Shown here one piece after another: positions 25,260 to 40,200 of a DNA stretch of 64,000 nucleotides. The notes under the pieces are model-generated. The model did not search any database. It was not told the origin of the DNA and saw only the letters and a list, made by a program, of their open reading frames with translations. Position 1 is the stretch's first letter. The number at the start of each line of letters is the position of its first letter. Source of the stretch: Rotaria macrura (lineage: Eukaryota; Rotifera; Eurotatoria; Philodinida; Philodinidae); contig OENT01000366.1 of assembly GCA_900239685.1 (NCBI GenBank), positions 62,001-126,000 on the forward strand. Direction: 5' to 3'. Made by a program: the position numbers and the translations under genes.

Positions 25260-28200
25260 TCATAGTTTTTCTGAATAATGTTTCGCATATTTTTTTATAC
25301 GACGTTTAGATGTCGAATCAAAATATATTAAATAATTCTCAACATGCGATGATTGATCAGAATTTTTTTTCTGATCATGTTTCATTAATCGTTTATAATG
25401 TTGATATTTTTTTCTAAAACGACGTATAACGATTTTAACACGTTTCCATTGTATTTGTCTTGCAAAAATCGTAGGTCTATTTTCTCCGTCGATTGAATTA
25501 ACATCAAGAACAAATCCTGTTCGATAACGTTTACTTCCATCAGGATTTATGGTTTGAAATACATTTGTATTCATCATTGTTGCTGCTTTTAAAGTTTCAT
25601 TTGTAAAGTATTTTTCGATGCTATGAATTTCATCGTATAAAATTCTATTCGAATAGTCATCATGAACATTATCGAGATAGACTAATATAGAAATTAAACA
25701 AGTAAAACGTGTGGACAAATCTAAAGGATAATGGTTTGGAAAGATTGTAAAAAACGTATCCGATGATCTCAATGTTGTCGGTGCAATGAGATCAACACGT
25801 GTATCACTTATGTTATTATCAAAAGAATGAATATCAGATACAGTTGCTCGTCTTCCAAGCCATGGTCGTACGTATAATTTTTGTGCAGATAAAAGTTGGC
25901 TAGTAGAAAGATATTGTAAATTATCAATTCTTTGATCATACAACGATGGTGATGATGATGATGATGAATTGAATTCGAATTTCGAATCAACTGTTAAACT
26001 ACGACGTGATTTTGTTTTCAACCGTTTTAAATCCTCACCATCGACATGGTGACCAACGATAAGCGTATGTTGACATTCATTATCTGTATTTAAAGGCATT
26101 GATGATAACAATAAAGGATCATTTATTAATGTACTCGATGCAACAGATTCGGCTAAAGGATAATTACAGGAAAAAAAAACAAACGAATTAATAGAAGAGA
26201 AGAGAAATTATCTAAGATAAAATTCATGCAAAGAATGAATATGATATACCCCGAGTGTCTTGAGTTTCTCGTTGATTTGTTCTACCATGAGATGGTACAA
26301 ACGTATTCGATTGAAATAATAAACTTTTACCAAATCCACCACCGTTGTTGTAAAATGAAAAACGTTTTGGTTGTTGTTTATAATCGTAAACAGCCGTTGT
26401 TGTTGCTGTAAGAACGGCATTTTCAACAATGCTTGATGCCATTTCATTTGCATATTGTTCAATTACAGATTGAGTCGCAGATGATGGAGTTTGTTCTCTA
26501 TTAATAGGTAATGATCGTGTTGAATTTGGTACTTTCGGTTGATGAATTGAAGGCTTTTTAGATTGTTTAGGTGAATAAGTTTCTTCATTGGATTTCTTAT
26601 ACGCAGGTGCTACTTCAAACATTGAAACAAGACTTCGCACTGAATGAGTTTTAGGTGATTGTGTGTTCAGATTTTCTTCTTTTTTATTTTCTTGTTTTGG
26701 AGTTGGTGTTGATAAGACTTGTTTTAATTCATTGATGAGAAATCTTCGTTGATGATAGATTTTCTCTTGCATTACTTTTGAATTCGATTGTGTTGAACTT
26801 ATTCGACGTTTTGGTTTTTTATCATTGATTTCATCAAGAGAATATTGTGTCGAAATATTATCGACTAATATTGGACTAAATTGTGTTGTAGAATTCGTTG
26901 TAGGTTTCATTCTAGGAGATTTAAAATGTGACGATATATTATCAATTTTACTTGGAGTACATTGTGTCGATACACTGATGTACATACGATCAATAGATTT
27001 ATTTTCTAGTGATTTTGATCTATAAATAATGTTCATAGCATCGATATCGTCTGACGGTAATGGACTGAATTGTGTGGCTGTTTCATTCAAAGATTTTTTC
27101 TTTTTTTCTACTGTTTGAGTTGAAACATGAATATTACTAAGACTCGAATGTTTATTGTTTTGAATATTTGAATTTAGTTTCGTTGAAAATTTATCTTCAA
27201 CTTGTTTTGGACTATACTGAGTCGACGTATGACAATATGATGGTGCTGGATGTAAGATTGGACTTGATTGTGTAGATGTATCTATTGTTGGTTTCATATG
27301 TGTAAAAATTCTCAGTGGTTTAGTTTCATATGATTGTATAGCTGCATCTTGATGATGTCGTCTATTTAACGTTTGTACATCACGAAAAATTGTTTCAAGA
27401 TGGGATGTATTACCAGCAAAACGTCTGAGATATGGCAACGAGTGATCATAATAAATACATGTTGAAATGTGATGATTTCTATAACAAGTACAAGGACGTT
27501 CTTTTGCTGATTTGAGTACGTCGAAAACAATTGATTGTAAATTATTTGTTTTGTTTTCTCTTGACAATAATAAAAGTTCATTGAGAATTGATTCAAGATT
27601 ATTTATTGAACGTTCATCCGCTTGATCTCGTTCAGCAAGCGAATATAATTGTTCTAAGTGTGCTAATTGATCTGCTTGAATACCTGAATCGCCTGATATA
27701 GCATTACGGCGATTTCTTGGTCTTTGTAAAAAAAGATTATTAACTAATGCAAATGTATTCCATAATGTTCCAATAACAAATTTCGATGTATTTTCATTGC
27801 GAAATCTTGTTGATAGATATGTATCATCATTGTGATTCAACCGTGGTGTACCTGTTAAACGCATTAATGTCCCAACACTTGAATCAAATAGTGTTGAACG
27901 ACGTCGAATAATTGGTTTCAATGATTGATTATTACTAACAGACGATTGACGATCAGGATTATGTGTTGACATTGAAGCAGATCGTTGAAAGTAGCGTCGA
28001 GGATTAGTAGGGTCACTAGCTGATCGTAATGAAGAATCATCATTTTGCGCAATTAAATCATCGATAGTTGTACCTCGACGTTCCATTGATGTCGAACGTG
28101 GTCGATTTAAAATGGGATAAACATGAAAATCTTGTTGGTAATTCGTAATTATTTCTTCGATGTAATTATCACTATCCTCATTACTCTCGTAGCCAGAATC

Positions 28201-31200
28201 ATTTCTTTCGCGATAAGAATGATGACTTATTTTTGCTGCTGATCGAACTGATTTTATCAATCTAGATATAAAATATATGGCATTCAGTTCGAATCAGCAG
28301 CAATTTAATTTTAGATTTAGAAGAGAAAAATCAATAAAGAGATGTATTATACGATCGATACTTACGTAGGAACATTTTCATCTTCTGGATTTTTTCTTGC
28401 TTTCATTAATGGTACTGTAACTTTTTGTAGTAAAGTATATTTGAATGGTATCAATGGAACAGCTGTCATGAGAAGCGATCCAACTAAAATATATTAAAGT
28501 AAAATTTAGTTTTTCTTTTTCTTTTCTTTTTGTTAATGACTTACCGATAAGAGATATCCACAATGGTAAAAGTGGAGCAATTTTATCGAACCAATAATAT
28601 TTATCACTAGCATCAATAAACGTGCAGTTCGGACAAAAGTTTGGTGTTGCTTCAAAATATTTCTTAAGATAGTTTGTTTGTTGATAGCCAGCACAGATTT
28701 CACGAGCAAACGAATCCACTAAAAATAATTCATTTCGATTAGATCTAAATTCAATTCATGTGTGAACAAAAAAAAAAAACTTTAAGTTTCAACTAAGTAT
28801 CTCTGTGTATATGTCGCAGTAGAAATTAAAATCCAGTAGAATTAAAAATTCTCCTAATAGAAATTACAATTTTAATTTCTACTAGTAGAAATTACAATTT
28901 TAATTTATACTAAATTCTACTGGATTTTAATTTCTACTGCGGCATATAGATAAAGATTAGCAGTCTTTCGTAAACTAACGATTTTTGTGATTGTCACCGT
29001 TTTTTTTTTCATAATTCATAACTGTTTACTTCCGATCGAACTCAGTAAATATGTTCATATTATATGATATAAATAATATGTTGACAAGAAAATTCTGTGT
29101 GTTTCAATTATGTTAAATGGATTAAACAATTTTTAGTACAATTGTTGTCAACCTACATTTTTATGATTATGAAAGAAGTTAACTAAAATGTTTGATCAGT
29201 GAAATATATTCACTTTATCGAAGGTGGGCATCGGTAAGGTCATGACGTAATCGAACTCGTGCCTCTCGCTTATCTCATTCCCTGTATCGTATTTTTGTTT
29301 TTTCGAGAAACACAGCCAACTTTCAATACGTCGAAAATAAGGATTGAAAAATAACTAAACCACCTGAGAATTTCCTTTAATCATAAATATGATTGAAATC
29401 AAGATTCATTTCTTCAGACAGTATTTACTTATGTGGACAGCTGTTTCTTTCTGAGATTTTTTCAAAAAATCTACGTTTCACAAACATCAAAGTTTAATTC
29501 ATAGGTTGAATAATAGTGTTTAATTCAAAGTATTTAGGTTAATTTAATAATTTAAATGTTTCTTCTTTTGATTGTTTCACTTACAAACTAATGATTGATT
29601 CGTACAAAACATTTCTAAAGCATTTTCGAATGTTATAAACGAATCATTTGACATTCGAACAGCAACTGATAATAGTTGTGCTCGATTATATTTTTCTGGA
29701 CCGAGATTTATTCTATCCGATAGGACAATATTATCAACTGACATTAAATTATTCAGGATGAAATTTTTAAATTTGTTTGGAAAATCTTCATCATCGACAA
29801 CATCAATGTCTTTATAATCACTTAAATAGTCGAATACAAGATATTGAAGTTCATCTTTTGAAACGCATATGTAAGAACTAAACAGTAATAAAAATAATTC
29901 ATGTACATTCTTAACATTTATAGATTATCAGTCTCAGAAAACGAACATACTGTGTTAGATTATTACGGATTGGAATGCATATATCTGTTGATGGACACGA
30001 TGATTTATCGTCTTGACAAATATCAATCACAATTTCACAAAAGGTACCCATATAGTTTGGTAGACAACGACATGAAATATTTCCTTCGGATGATAGTTGA
30101 TAACATTCACCATCATGTTGGCATGGGCTGTATGCGCATGAATCAAGGCTTCGACAATCTATACCTTTATAGCCAGCAGTACATAAACAAAACGAAGAAC
30201 TAAAGAAAATTTGACATAATTCTTTAGGAAAGAAATCTCATTTGAGATAAATATATAGTTCCTTACGTTACATTAACACCAATACATGTACCATGGCCAC
30301 AATCTTTATTTGCACATGAATCTACGATTGTTGAATAAGATATTTGCAACGGAAAAGTTGTTGCTAATATAGTATCATTTGTTTTATTGATTAGTGCCAC
30401 TTTGAAATCTAATTGTGTTCCATTATTAGTTAATGGAAATGTATTTATTGGTCTCTTAATTATCAAAGTTTGTCTACTTGAATCTAATTCAAGACCGTTA
30501 TTATAAGTATCAGTCAATTGTAATCGGCAAGATGTCGTTATATTGTTTATAGTAAAATTTCCAATTGTAGTATTCGGACTCGTATTATTGGATATTGATG
30601 ATCGACTAAACGTTATCGATGGTATTGATTTATTAACAATGATCGGTACACTGAACGTTCTTTGAATAAAACGAGTTGGCTTGTTTGGGGTTGTTTCAAT
30701 TGCTTGAAAAGTTAGATTAACATAAGGATCATCAAATTGTAATGCGCTTGATGGATATCGATTAATTTGAATAAGACTATTGTTTGGTAGAAGCTGAGAA
30801 GAAAAATACAGACAATTATAATCAATAAAAACAGCAAAGTCTTCGTCTTGTTGATGAAACTATATGTACCTGAAATATATCTTGATTGTTTATTAATGAA
30901 CGATTGTACGTTCGACTCGTTGGTGTTGTTGTCAATTCGATAAGATTAAATGTACCTAATATGGTCTCATTATTGATGTTGTTTGTTGCATAAAACGTTT
31001 TCGTTTGATTAAAGTTTATCTCAACAGTGGGTGGAGCCGGTAAAACATCGACAACAATGTCCTAATCCATATAAATCATTTCACTTTGTTTTATTTAATA
31101 AAACAAAAGTAACTTACTTGATCCATCTTTGTTTCATTTTCAATATTACATTGTACAGTAATGATAATACTAGGATTTGTTGTTGCATTCAATGTATAAT

Positions 31201-34200
31201 TGTCGGGCAAATAGACGATAAATGTTGATTGATTTCTATTTGTTGTATTAACTGGAAATGAATAATTTCGATCATCGTTTGCAGTGCATTTTGGATCCAG
31301 TAGAGAATCATTCAATGGTTTAGAACGTAGAAGACCACGAATAATCGGAGTATTCGGTGGTGTTGTTTCATAAACATGAACATGTAATGCTTGAAATAAA
31401 GATGTAGCCTAGGCAAATTTAAAACGATGTTATAGGCTTTTTTTAATTACTTCGTCATGTAGTTCATAATCCCTTCGAACATTGAATAATACTATCCTTT
31501 TCTTAGATTAATTTACTCATCTAGAGTTTCAATAGATTTGTGTACGTCTTTATCTAATCCTTGTTCAGGTTTCATTATGATAAACTATGATCTTGTAAAT
31601 GTTGATATGTCTTTGAATGACATGTGTGCACTCTTGTTACGTGCATATTCATACGTATAATTTTAATTGTAAAACAACAATATTTTCAATGAAAATTTGT
31701 AATCGGAAAAGGTTCTTTAATCTTCTTATTTTTCTAAATGATAATATTTATTCTTAGTTTCTGGCTCTTGTCGTCATTCGCTTTGTTGACTTTGAAATTG
31801 ACAAAGATCTTGATAATCATCATTACATAGGAAAGATCAATTCTTTTACTACAATATTACTATTTTCTCGTCAAGAGTTATTCGTCAAAAGAAGATAAAA
31901 TCTCTACTATTTTAACGAGATATACGAGAAACACTACTCCTGACGATCACCATCACATTATATATTGGTATGATATATTTTCGTCACAACATATCCATCA
32001 GCATGACCTACATACACAGACCACACAAAAATACCACATAATGTATCAGTCATGTCTTCAATACACGTGAACCGCTCGACAACGAGTCGGTATTTACACA
32101 TTAAGTTTATTATGGCATTCATGAACTTAAAATGTCAACTACATATCATAGACTACAGTAAGATGTTTTTAGGTAGGAAACATTCAAGTGTAATGCTTTA
32201 AATACTGAATATAAAACAATGAAGTGAAAAGACGATATTGAAAGAAAAACGATTGTGACCATATGGTAGTACACTCGCGTTTCTTTTTATATGTTATAAT
32301 ATCTTAATATTTTAACATAGAATTAGAGATATTCATCGACTAGCTGACTCGTTACTGATGATACAGTCATAAAATTATACCCGTCACTAGAACTATTACT
32401 AATATCTGTACAATTTTAAATGAACAAATATATAATATAATTTACAGTTTACAGTGGTCAACGTAGAAAGTAAGAAAAAGAATCAAAACTTGAATTTAGC
32501 CATCGAACATGATTATAATAATTACCATTAAAAACTGAATTCCTCGTTTTCCTGTTTGACAACAAGCTAATATTCACACGATGATAGATCCATAACATAT
32601 TCAGCTACTGACGTTAATAGAGACGACGAGGCACTCTTCTAACAAAAACTTTTGACACTCTTGATAAAGCTTTAAAAACATTTTTATTTTCCGTTGTTCT
32701 TCTTCACTTACCGAACTTGCTGTGTCTGGCATCAGTGATATTGCACTTGAATTCATATTTGAACTTCGTATGTAATTTATACAGAAGTCATGTATTATTG
32801 AGTAACCACCGGAATCGGTGATATTTGCTGTTACATTTACAAAATACGTAGTTTTAATTTTATCAAGTGGTGGCTTCAAATCCAGAACATTGATACTATA
32901 GATTTGTCCCTGCAAACAAATAAAACAGATGTTTTAATTATACGAGAAATACATGAAAAATATTCTAACCGATAATTCGAGACCATCATCGGATATGACT
33001 GAATATGAATTGAAAGCAGGTGATGTTGTTAGATAATTAGCATTGGTAAATTTAACAGAAAAATTCTCATTGACATCAGGATCAACAACATAAATAGTAC
33101 CGACGAATAATCGAGTTAAATTAACATTTTCAGAGTTTTCTGGAATATAAACAGTCATCGGATTTGATGTTACGTTGGTCGGTGGTCGATTAATAGTTGT
33201 TATATTTATAATAAATAATTTTTCACTCTAAAAATAAACAAATTTATTTTGCTTCAAAACTAAATGAACGAATGAATGAATGTACGAATTTTGGTTGATC
33301 TCCACTATCCGTTGCTCGAATAACAATAGGAATAAATGAACGCTGTTCGGATTCTAATTTCCTGTTTAATATTAAACGATTATGATTGATAGTAAATGCT
33401 TGATTATTTGTTGTATATGTTAATGTTTGATTGAAATCAACATCCATAGCATGTATAAAACCAACTGTTGTACCAACTGTTGTATTCCGTTCGATGACTT
33501 GAGCTATAAATAAATCGAAGAAAAAATTGTATTTAAATATGTATCTCATTCGTATGAAAAAACAAACATACTAGATAATGTCAAATTAAAAGGTGCTTCA
33601 TTTTCACCTTCGACCTCAATCGGAAAAGTCTCAAGACGAAGAGTTTTGTTAGTTAATGGATCATAAACTGCGAGTGTTACATTAACGAAGGGCTCAGTGT
33701 TATAATCCAATGGGCACGAATGATTTCTATGACAATGTTCAATATATTTCATAGCCGTCTACAAGAATAATGAATAAAAAGTAAATAATTATCATAAAGA
33801 AATTCTTGTGATAGAATTTTACTAATAGAGTTGTTCCATTCAATTTAAACCGTCCATTAGCATTATTAATAAGAGCCATAGAATAATTACCTATTCCATT
33901 TTCAATAATAAAATTTCCCACGGATGAATTTTGATGAGAATTTTCCAAAATCTAAATAAGTAAGAGTTTTAAAAATGAATTGAATTCACCTATCATTTGT
34001 ATTTTATTCACCTTATTATTTGACACTTTTAGATTGAAATCACGTTTTTCTTTAACATAGACCATTAAATGTTTTTCTACTGTTCTACTTTCTTCATTAG
34101 GGGTTCTTACCAGTACACTAACATTAAACGTCAATGATGTATTCGATGAAGAAAATTTTACATCATCACGAACCTATAATATGAATAAATAAACATGATT

Positions 34201-37200
34201 CTACTACCATCAAATAAATAAATTGATTCGTAAAATAAAAGAAACAGTACGAACTTTGAGAATAGTTGAATTAAGTAGTTCAAGTGGATAAGATAATGAA
34301 CTGTTTTCATTGAGCGTAAAATTAAGACGAGGTTGACTATTTGCTGCTAGATCAATTGCTTGAATATAGCCAATTATTTGAGAAGTTAAATTATTTTTTA
34401 GGATGTAAATTGATTCCGTTGGTTGATTATTGATGGTTAAAGTCTGAAATGAAAAACAAATCGCTTACTACAATGTTCAAATACATTGATTAGTTACATA
34501 CAATGTTTTCAAATTTAATTCGTAATGGTGTTGTGAATTTCATTGTTTTATTACTACTTTGCAATACTAATGAAGTAACAATAAGATGCCCATCATCACT
34601 CTTATCAGTAAGGACTAAACGTGGATTTGCAACAGTAACAGTCGACGTGCACAATAGCCGATATGGATTTTCTGTCAAAACTGAACATGTCGGTTTCGAA
34701 AAACCTAATTCGGTTTGCAGACTATCATCATAGCCGGTTAGGTTTAGATTTCGATTACGATCTTCTATTACAAAAACGATTCGACCAAGTGATGATTGAA
34801 AATATGCACTCTCCGATAGATATGTAGTTCGTAGTGGAATTGTTCCTTTTATTAAATCATCAATTGTATTGTTTGATATAGTACTTTGACCGTTCGGAAG
34901 AAATACATAAGTACTTGGAAGTTCATCAATATCAAGTATTTCAATTAGAAAATTTTTTGTAATCTATATGAAAAAAATCAATTAGATATTCTTTTTCTTT
35001 TCAAAAGTCGATAGTATTCTCGTAGCGAATTAAGCTTTCAAATAGACATTATTTATCAAGTTACTAGTTCTGGACTGATATTCGTTGTTTATTTTTAATT
35101 TTATTGAAAACTTTTGATTGTCAACTCACATTTTTTGGTGGTACTCCATTATCTGTTGCGCATACAGTAATAACAACAAATCGTTCTTGTTCATAATCAG
35201 GCACTCGTAATAAACGCAAATCATTATCTTCAATAGTAAAGAGATCTCTATGTGGTGATAATGAACTATCATTAAGAAGTGCATATGTATACGTTTGATT
35301 TAAATCTTCATCTTCAATTGAAAATGTTCCAATCAATGTGCCAACAACCGAACGTTCAAGTACAGTGTTTCTATCTAATTGTAAATTAACCGGTGGATCG
35401 TTTTCATCAGTTATTTTAACTTGAATCCAAAATTTCTGTGAAACTGGCGGTACACCGTCATCTTCAACAAGTACACGAATGAGTAATGAAGTTATTTGTT
35501 CATAATCATGTGGACATAAAATTGGTTGCGATATGCATAATTCAACTGTATTATTACGTGCTAGCTGATGATAAATATAAGAATATAAAATTCAACAAAA
35601 CAACAAAGATTGACTACGCTTACTATGATTTGATCATTGTCTATTCGAAAGATACGATTTACATCTGTGACTATTGTATATTTGAATGATTGATTTACTG
35701 CAAATATATCTGGATCGATTGCTTTTAATCGGCCAACGACATATCCTGCTAGTGAATTTTCCGGAAGCTGATAAATGAATTTAGATTTTTCTAGTTTGTT
35801 TTCTTTAAAATTCAATAAAATATACGTACTGTATTTGGTTCTAATGTTAGTTCGATTGGTGCTTCATTAACATCGCTAAGGGATATGGTAAAATTCTTAA
35901 CAATCGTAAAATGATGAATTAAATCCGAACATGTTACTGTTATGTAATAAACTGGAATTGTTTCATAATCCAGGTCAAAATCTCCAATGTAAGAATAGTC
36001 TTAATATTCATCTTGTTCTTTTCAAATCGATACGCTCCGATACTTACTATTATTGTTCATGGTCAATTTCGTTCTTAATACTCCATCGACAATTTCGAAT
36101 GGCTGCTGTTGTGGTGAAGCATTAAGTGTGTATACAGAACATGCATAATTATCATTATCCTCATCAACAACATAAATGTGGGCTATTAGAAAATTTCGTG
36201 AATTTTCCGGTACACGCAAATGAAACATATCAAAATAGATGTCCTATCAATTAAAAAAATAGATTTGTTTTTCCATAATGACGATTGCTGATATTCTTTA
36301 CTTGAGGTGGTGAGTTGGCTTGTCTTCGTTGTCGTTTTTGTTCTGCTTTATCTCCGTCATTAGAATATAATGTGACGACATTCTAAACAATATTGATTAA
36401 TAAAATTAACTGAAATAACTCGTTAGTTTTATCATTCTGACATGATCTGGAAAGAAGATCTTAATCTTAATCTTATTCGCATTCCATACGATGAAAAGAA
36501 ATAAGTAAAGGTTATGCATAAAACAAAATAGACAAAGAAAAACCTTTCCCGACTCATTTACAATAAGTGTCTTCTAAATGTACTTACATCTCTTATCTGT
36601 TTGTCTTGAATAGTATTATCTTCGTCGACTGGTATAATCAAGAAAAAAATAGAAACAAACATCATTGTCACGTCATCAGGTAGAACTTTTATTTGTTTTG
36701 ATACCTTAGGAAAAGAAAAGAGAGAGTGTGTATGCATAATTTTAAGAAAATATTCATTCACTGATAAAGATGGTTGACCATTATCAGTACATATGATTTC
36801 AATCGATGTTTCATTGTCATGATTGTAAATCGTTTTTATTTCAAATTTTAATGTTTGATTGAAATCATCATCGAAAACCGTACAAAGACCGGTTTGATCT
36901 AGAAACATAGTATTTTGATATTAGTTTCCTTTTCGGGCAATGTTTTTATTCAATTCCTACTGGAACATTGCAAATTATAAGGCGGTTCGTTAATATCTTC
37001 GATATGGATCTGAAAATGTTTTTCAATGTTGTCGGATTGATTTGAAAATTGAATACAAATTTTATATTGACTTTGTTCTTCATAATTCAAACGTGATTGA
37101 TCCGTAGTCTGTGAAAAGAAAACCAGAAGAAAAATATGCTCTTTTTCTTGCTTTTTGTAATCCGCAGAAGAAAAATAATATAGAAAGATTCCAATGAAAA

Positions 37201-40200
37201 AAGAAACTAATGCGTAGTGACGAGAGATATGTATTTTGCCTTGTTCTTTTCTTGTCTATCAATGCTGTCAACTAGTGTTGCTTATTTTGATGATAGATTG
37301 ACTCTTGCCATGAGTAGTGTTATCTTTCGTTGAGTTACACATTATTGTGCCATCGTACTTTTCTCTTTAATCTTCAACGAAATAGATGCTCGCATCTCAT
37401 AAATCAACATCTTGTAAATCAATGATAATAATATTTTCTTTTAACTTCAAACAAATAACGAATCATAAACTATTCTAGGTATGTTAGAGAACAAAAATTT
37501 GAATTCATACATCATTTAAGAGCGACATGATGTAGACCATATAAGTATTGCTTAATCATAAGACTGCTTGTAAAACTTGATTACATCTTAGACTAATTTC
37601 GTTTTTCCTCCTCTTTCTTCTCCTCTTTCGAATATAGTTCCTTATTTTAATGTCAAGATGATCTCTTCTAAAGATGAGATGCTGATAAGGAATGAGAAAG
37701 CTAGTCAATTCAATCATCTTTTGCCTTTTTCGAAAGATCAACAAAAAAATGAACTCGCTCCTTGTCTACTTCTGTTCTTTTGAAAACAACAAAAAGAAAT
37801 GCATTAGAGAAGAATGACTTCGAGTATCTAGGATGTTTGAAGATCAGCTGCATTATCATCTTCGTCTTTATAATTAAATTCTCTCGATGTGAATGTGAAG
37901 GGTTCGCTTCAAAAATTAGCTTAATCATTCGATGTATTTGTGTTGAGGAAAGCTTACTACTTTATTTCTTTTTTGTTTTTTTTATCTAGAGGCTTGACAA
38001 GAAATATTTTTTCAATCTTGGATTTTAATTTTTTGCTTTGCCTATTATTTTTTTAACTTGGGTGTGAATCATCTCTTAATTCTTATTCAATACATATGAT
38101 AAATTTCAAAACGGCAAATTTATCGCCATTTTGAATCTTTGTCACGATGATACAGCTTTCCTTCTCAATAAAAAAATAAAACTGTCTTGTAATTCGCCTT
38201 TATGATTAGATGTCTTCATGTAATACAACTATAAATAGTTGAGTTCTTTTTCATCTAAAATGGTATCAGAATCATTCGATCTTTCTTACACGGATCCAGT
38301 AATGGTTACAACGAGTTCAAAAACGATTTATCATGTGAAAAAACAAGTTTTCTGGATTATATCAGCCGCAGTTGTTGCAATAATTATAACTCTATTGGTA
38401 TTAACAATTTACTTTGGTGTTAATCAAAAACGAACATCTACTAATCTAACCACAAGTCATACTATCGAGACAACTACAACAAGTCAATTCATTCAAACAA
38501 CAACATCAGCTCCATCGTTCGAACGAGTTCCAATAAATTTAAGACAAGAAGAATATCGATTAACCATAAATCCAAATTTAGTATCTGAAACATTTACTGG
38601 TTTGTGACACGTTTCGTTCAATTAAATTTTAAAGAAAAAACTTAATTTTATTTATTTTCTTTTTAAGGAATCCTTTATTATAAATTTACTTGTCTGGAAG
38701 CAACCGATGAAGTTGTTCTTCATCAAAAAGATTTATCTTTAGATAATTCATCCATAAAAATCATAAATGCATCATCAACCGCATCATCCTTACCAATTTT
38801 AAATTCTTGGTCTTATGATGATTATAGTGAACTGATTCGATTGAAATTTTCACCATCATTCATTCCTAATCAAATCTATACATTATATTTAACTTTTTCG
38901 GCGAATATTTCTCACGAATTACATGGTCTCTACATAAGTCGATATATTGACACAAATGGAATGAATAAAACATTTATGACATCACAAATGGAACCAACAC
39001 ATGCACGAACTGTTTTTCCATGTATTGATGAGCCAGCTCGAAAAGCTATATTCTATATAAGTGTTGTTCATGATCCATCGGAACGTGTTTGGTCAAATGG
39101 AGAAATCGAACGAAGTGAAACATTAGATGGAGGGAAAATGTTATCGCATTTTACACCAACATTAAAAATGTCAACATTTTTGCTAGCACTAATTGTTGCA
39201 CCATTATCTGACTTTGATTGTCGGCCTACTCGTATTGTTGAAGCAACAAATATATCATCAAGAATATGTGGACGTATTGACATCTTAACACAATTAGCTT
39301 ATGCTGATGAAATAGCTGCGAAATCAGTAGAATTTTTTAATAAATATTTTGATATTGTGTATCCTTTACCAAAACTAGAACATTTTGCTGTGCCAGATTT
39401 CGGCGCTGGAGCTATGGAAAACTATGGTAAATACTCATCCGAGCACAGTTTTCTTAATCTATATCTATGTTTACTATTAGGCTTAGCAATATATCGAGAA
39501 GTGGGTTTATTCTTCGATGAGAAAACTGTATCAGCATCACGTAAACAATACATAACAACAGTTGTTACGCATGAAATTGCACATCAATGGTTCGGAAATC
39601 TTGTTTCACCAGCTTGGTGGGGAGAATTGTAAGTAGAGTAGAATGGAGCAATGGCAGATGAAAAAACGTTTTAATTTCACTTGTAGCTGCCATAAATTGA
39701 TCCATTTTAGCTATTTTTTTCACCTTCCTGTTTTGAACAGAAAGCTGAATACCAGTTCTATAACATCGTATTGAAAATGATTAGTATTAGGCTGTATGAG
39801 TTGATTCTATCGGTTTCTTTCTAGTAAATTCTAGTTACAAGTGAAAATAATGGTTTTTTGCCTGCGATTGTTCCACTCTACTCTAGTTGTATTTTATTAT
39901 TTGACGGTAACAAAATAAAGACAAAACGTAACGTTCCTTTTCCTATAATAGATGGTTAAAAGAAGGCTTTGCAAGTTATATGGAAACTTTAGCATCGGAT
40001 TATCTTGAACCATTATGGATGCAAGATGAACGATTCGTTGTTGAAAAAATCTTTCCATTTATGGAAGCAGATTCATTACCAACATCACGTCCAATCAGTG
40101 TACAATCAACGAATCCAGCTGATATATTTCAATTATTCGACTCCATAACATATGATAAAGGTGCCACATTAATACGCATGATGTCAATGTTTTTAGGTGC

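Noticed and set aside
29220-29300. tRNA-like segment (minus strand, GAGGCACGAGTTCGATTACG)
   Set aside because: Only a T-arm-like string is present. No acceptor stem, D arm or anticodon arm can be formed around it.
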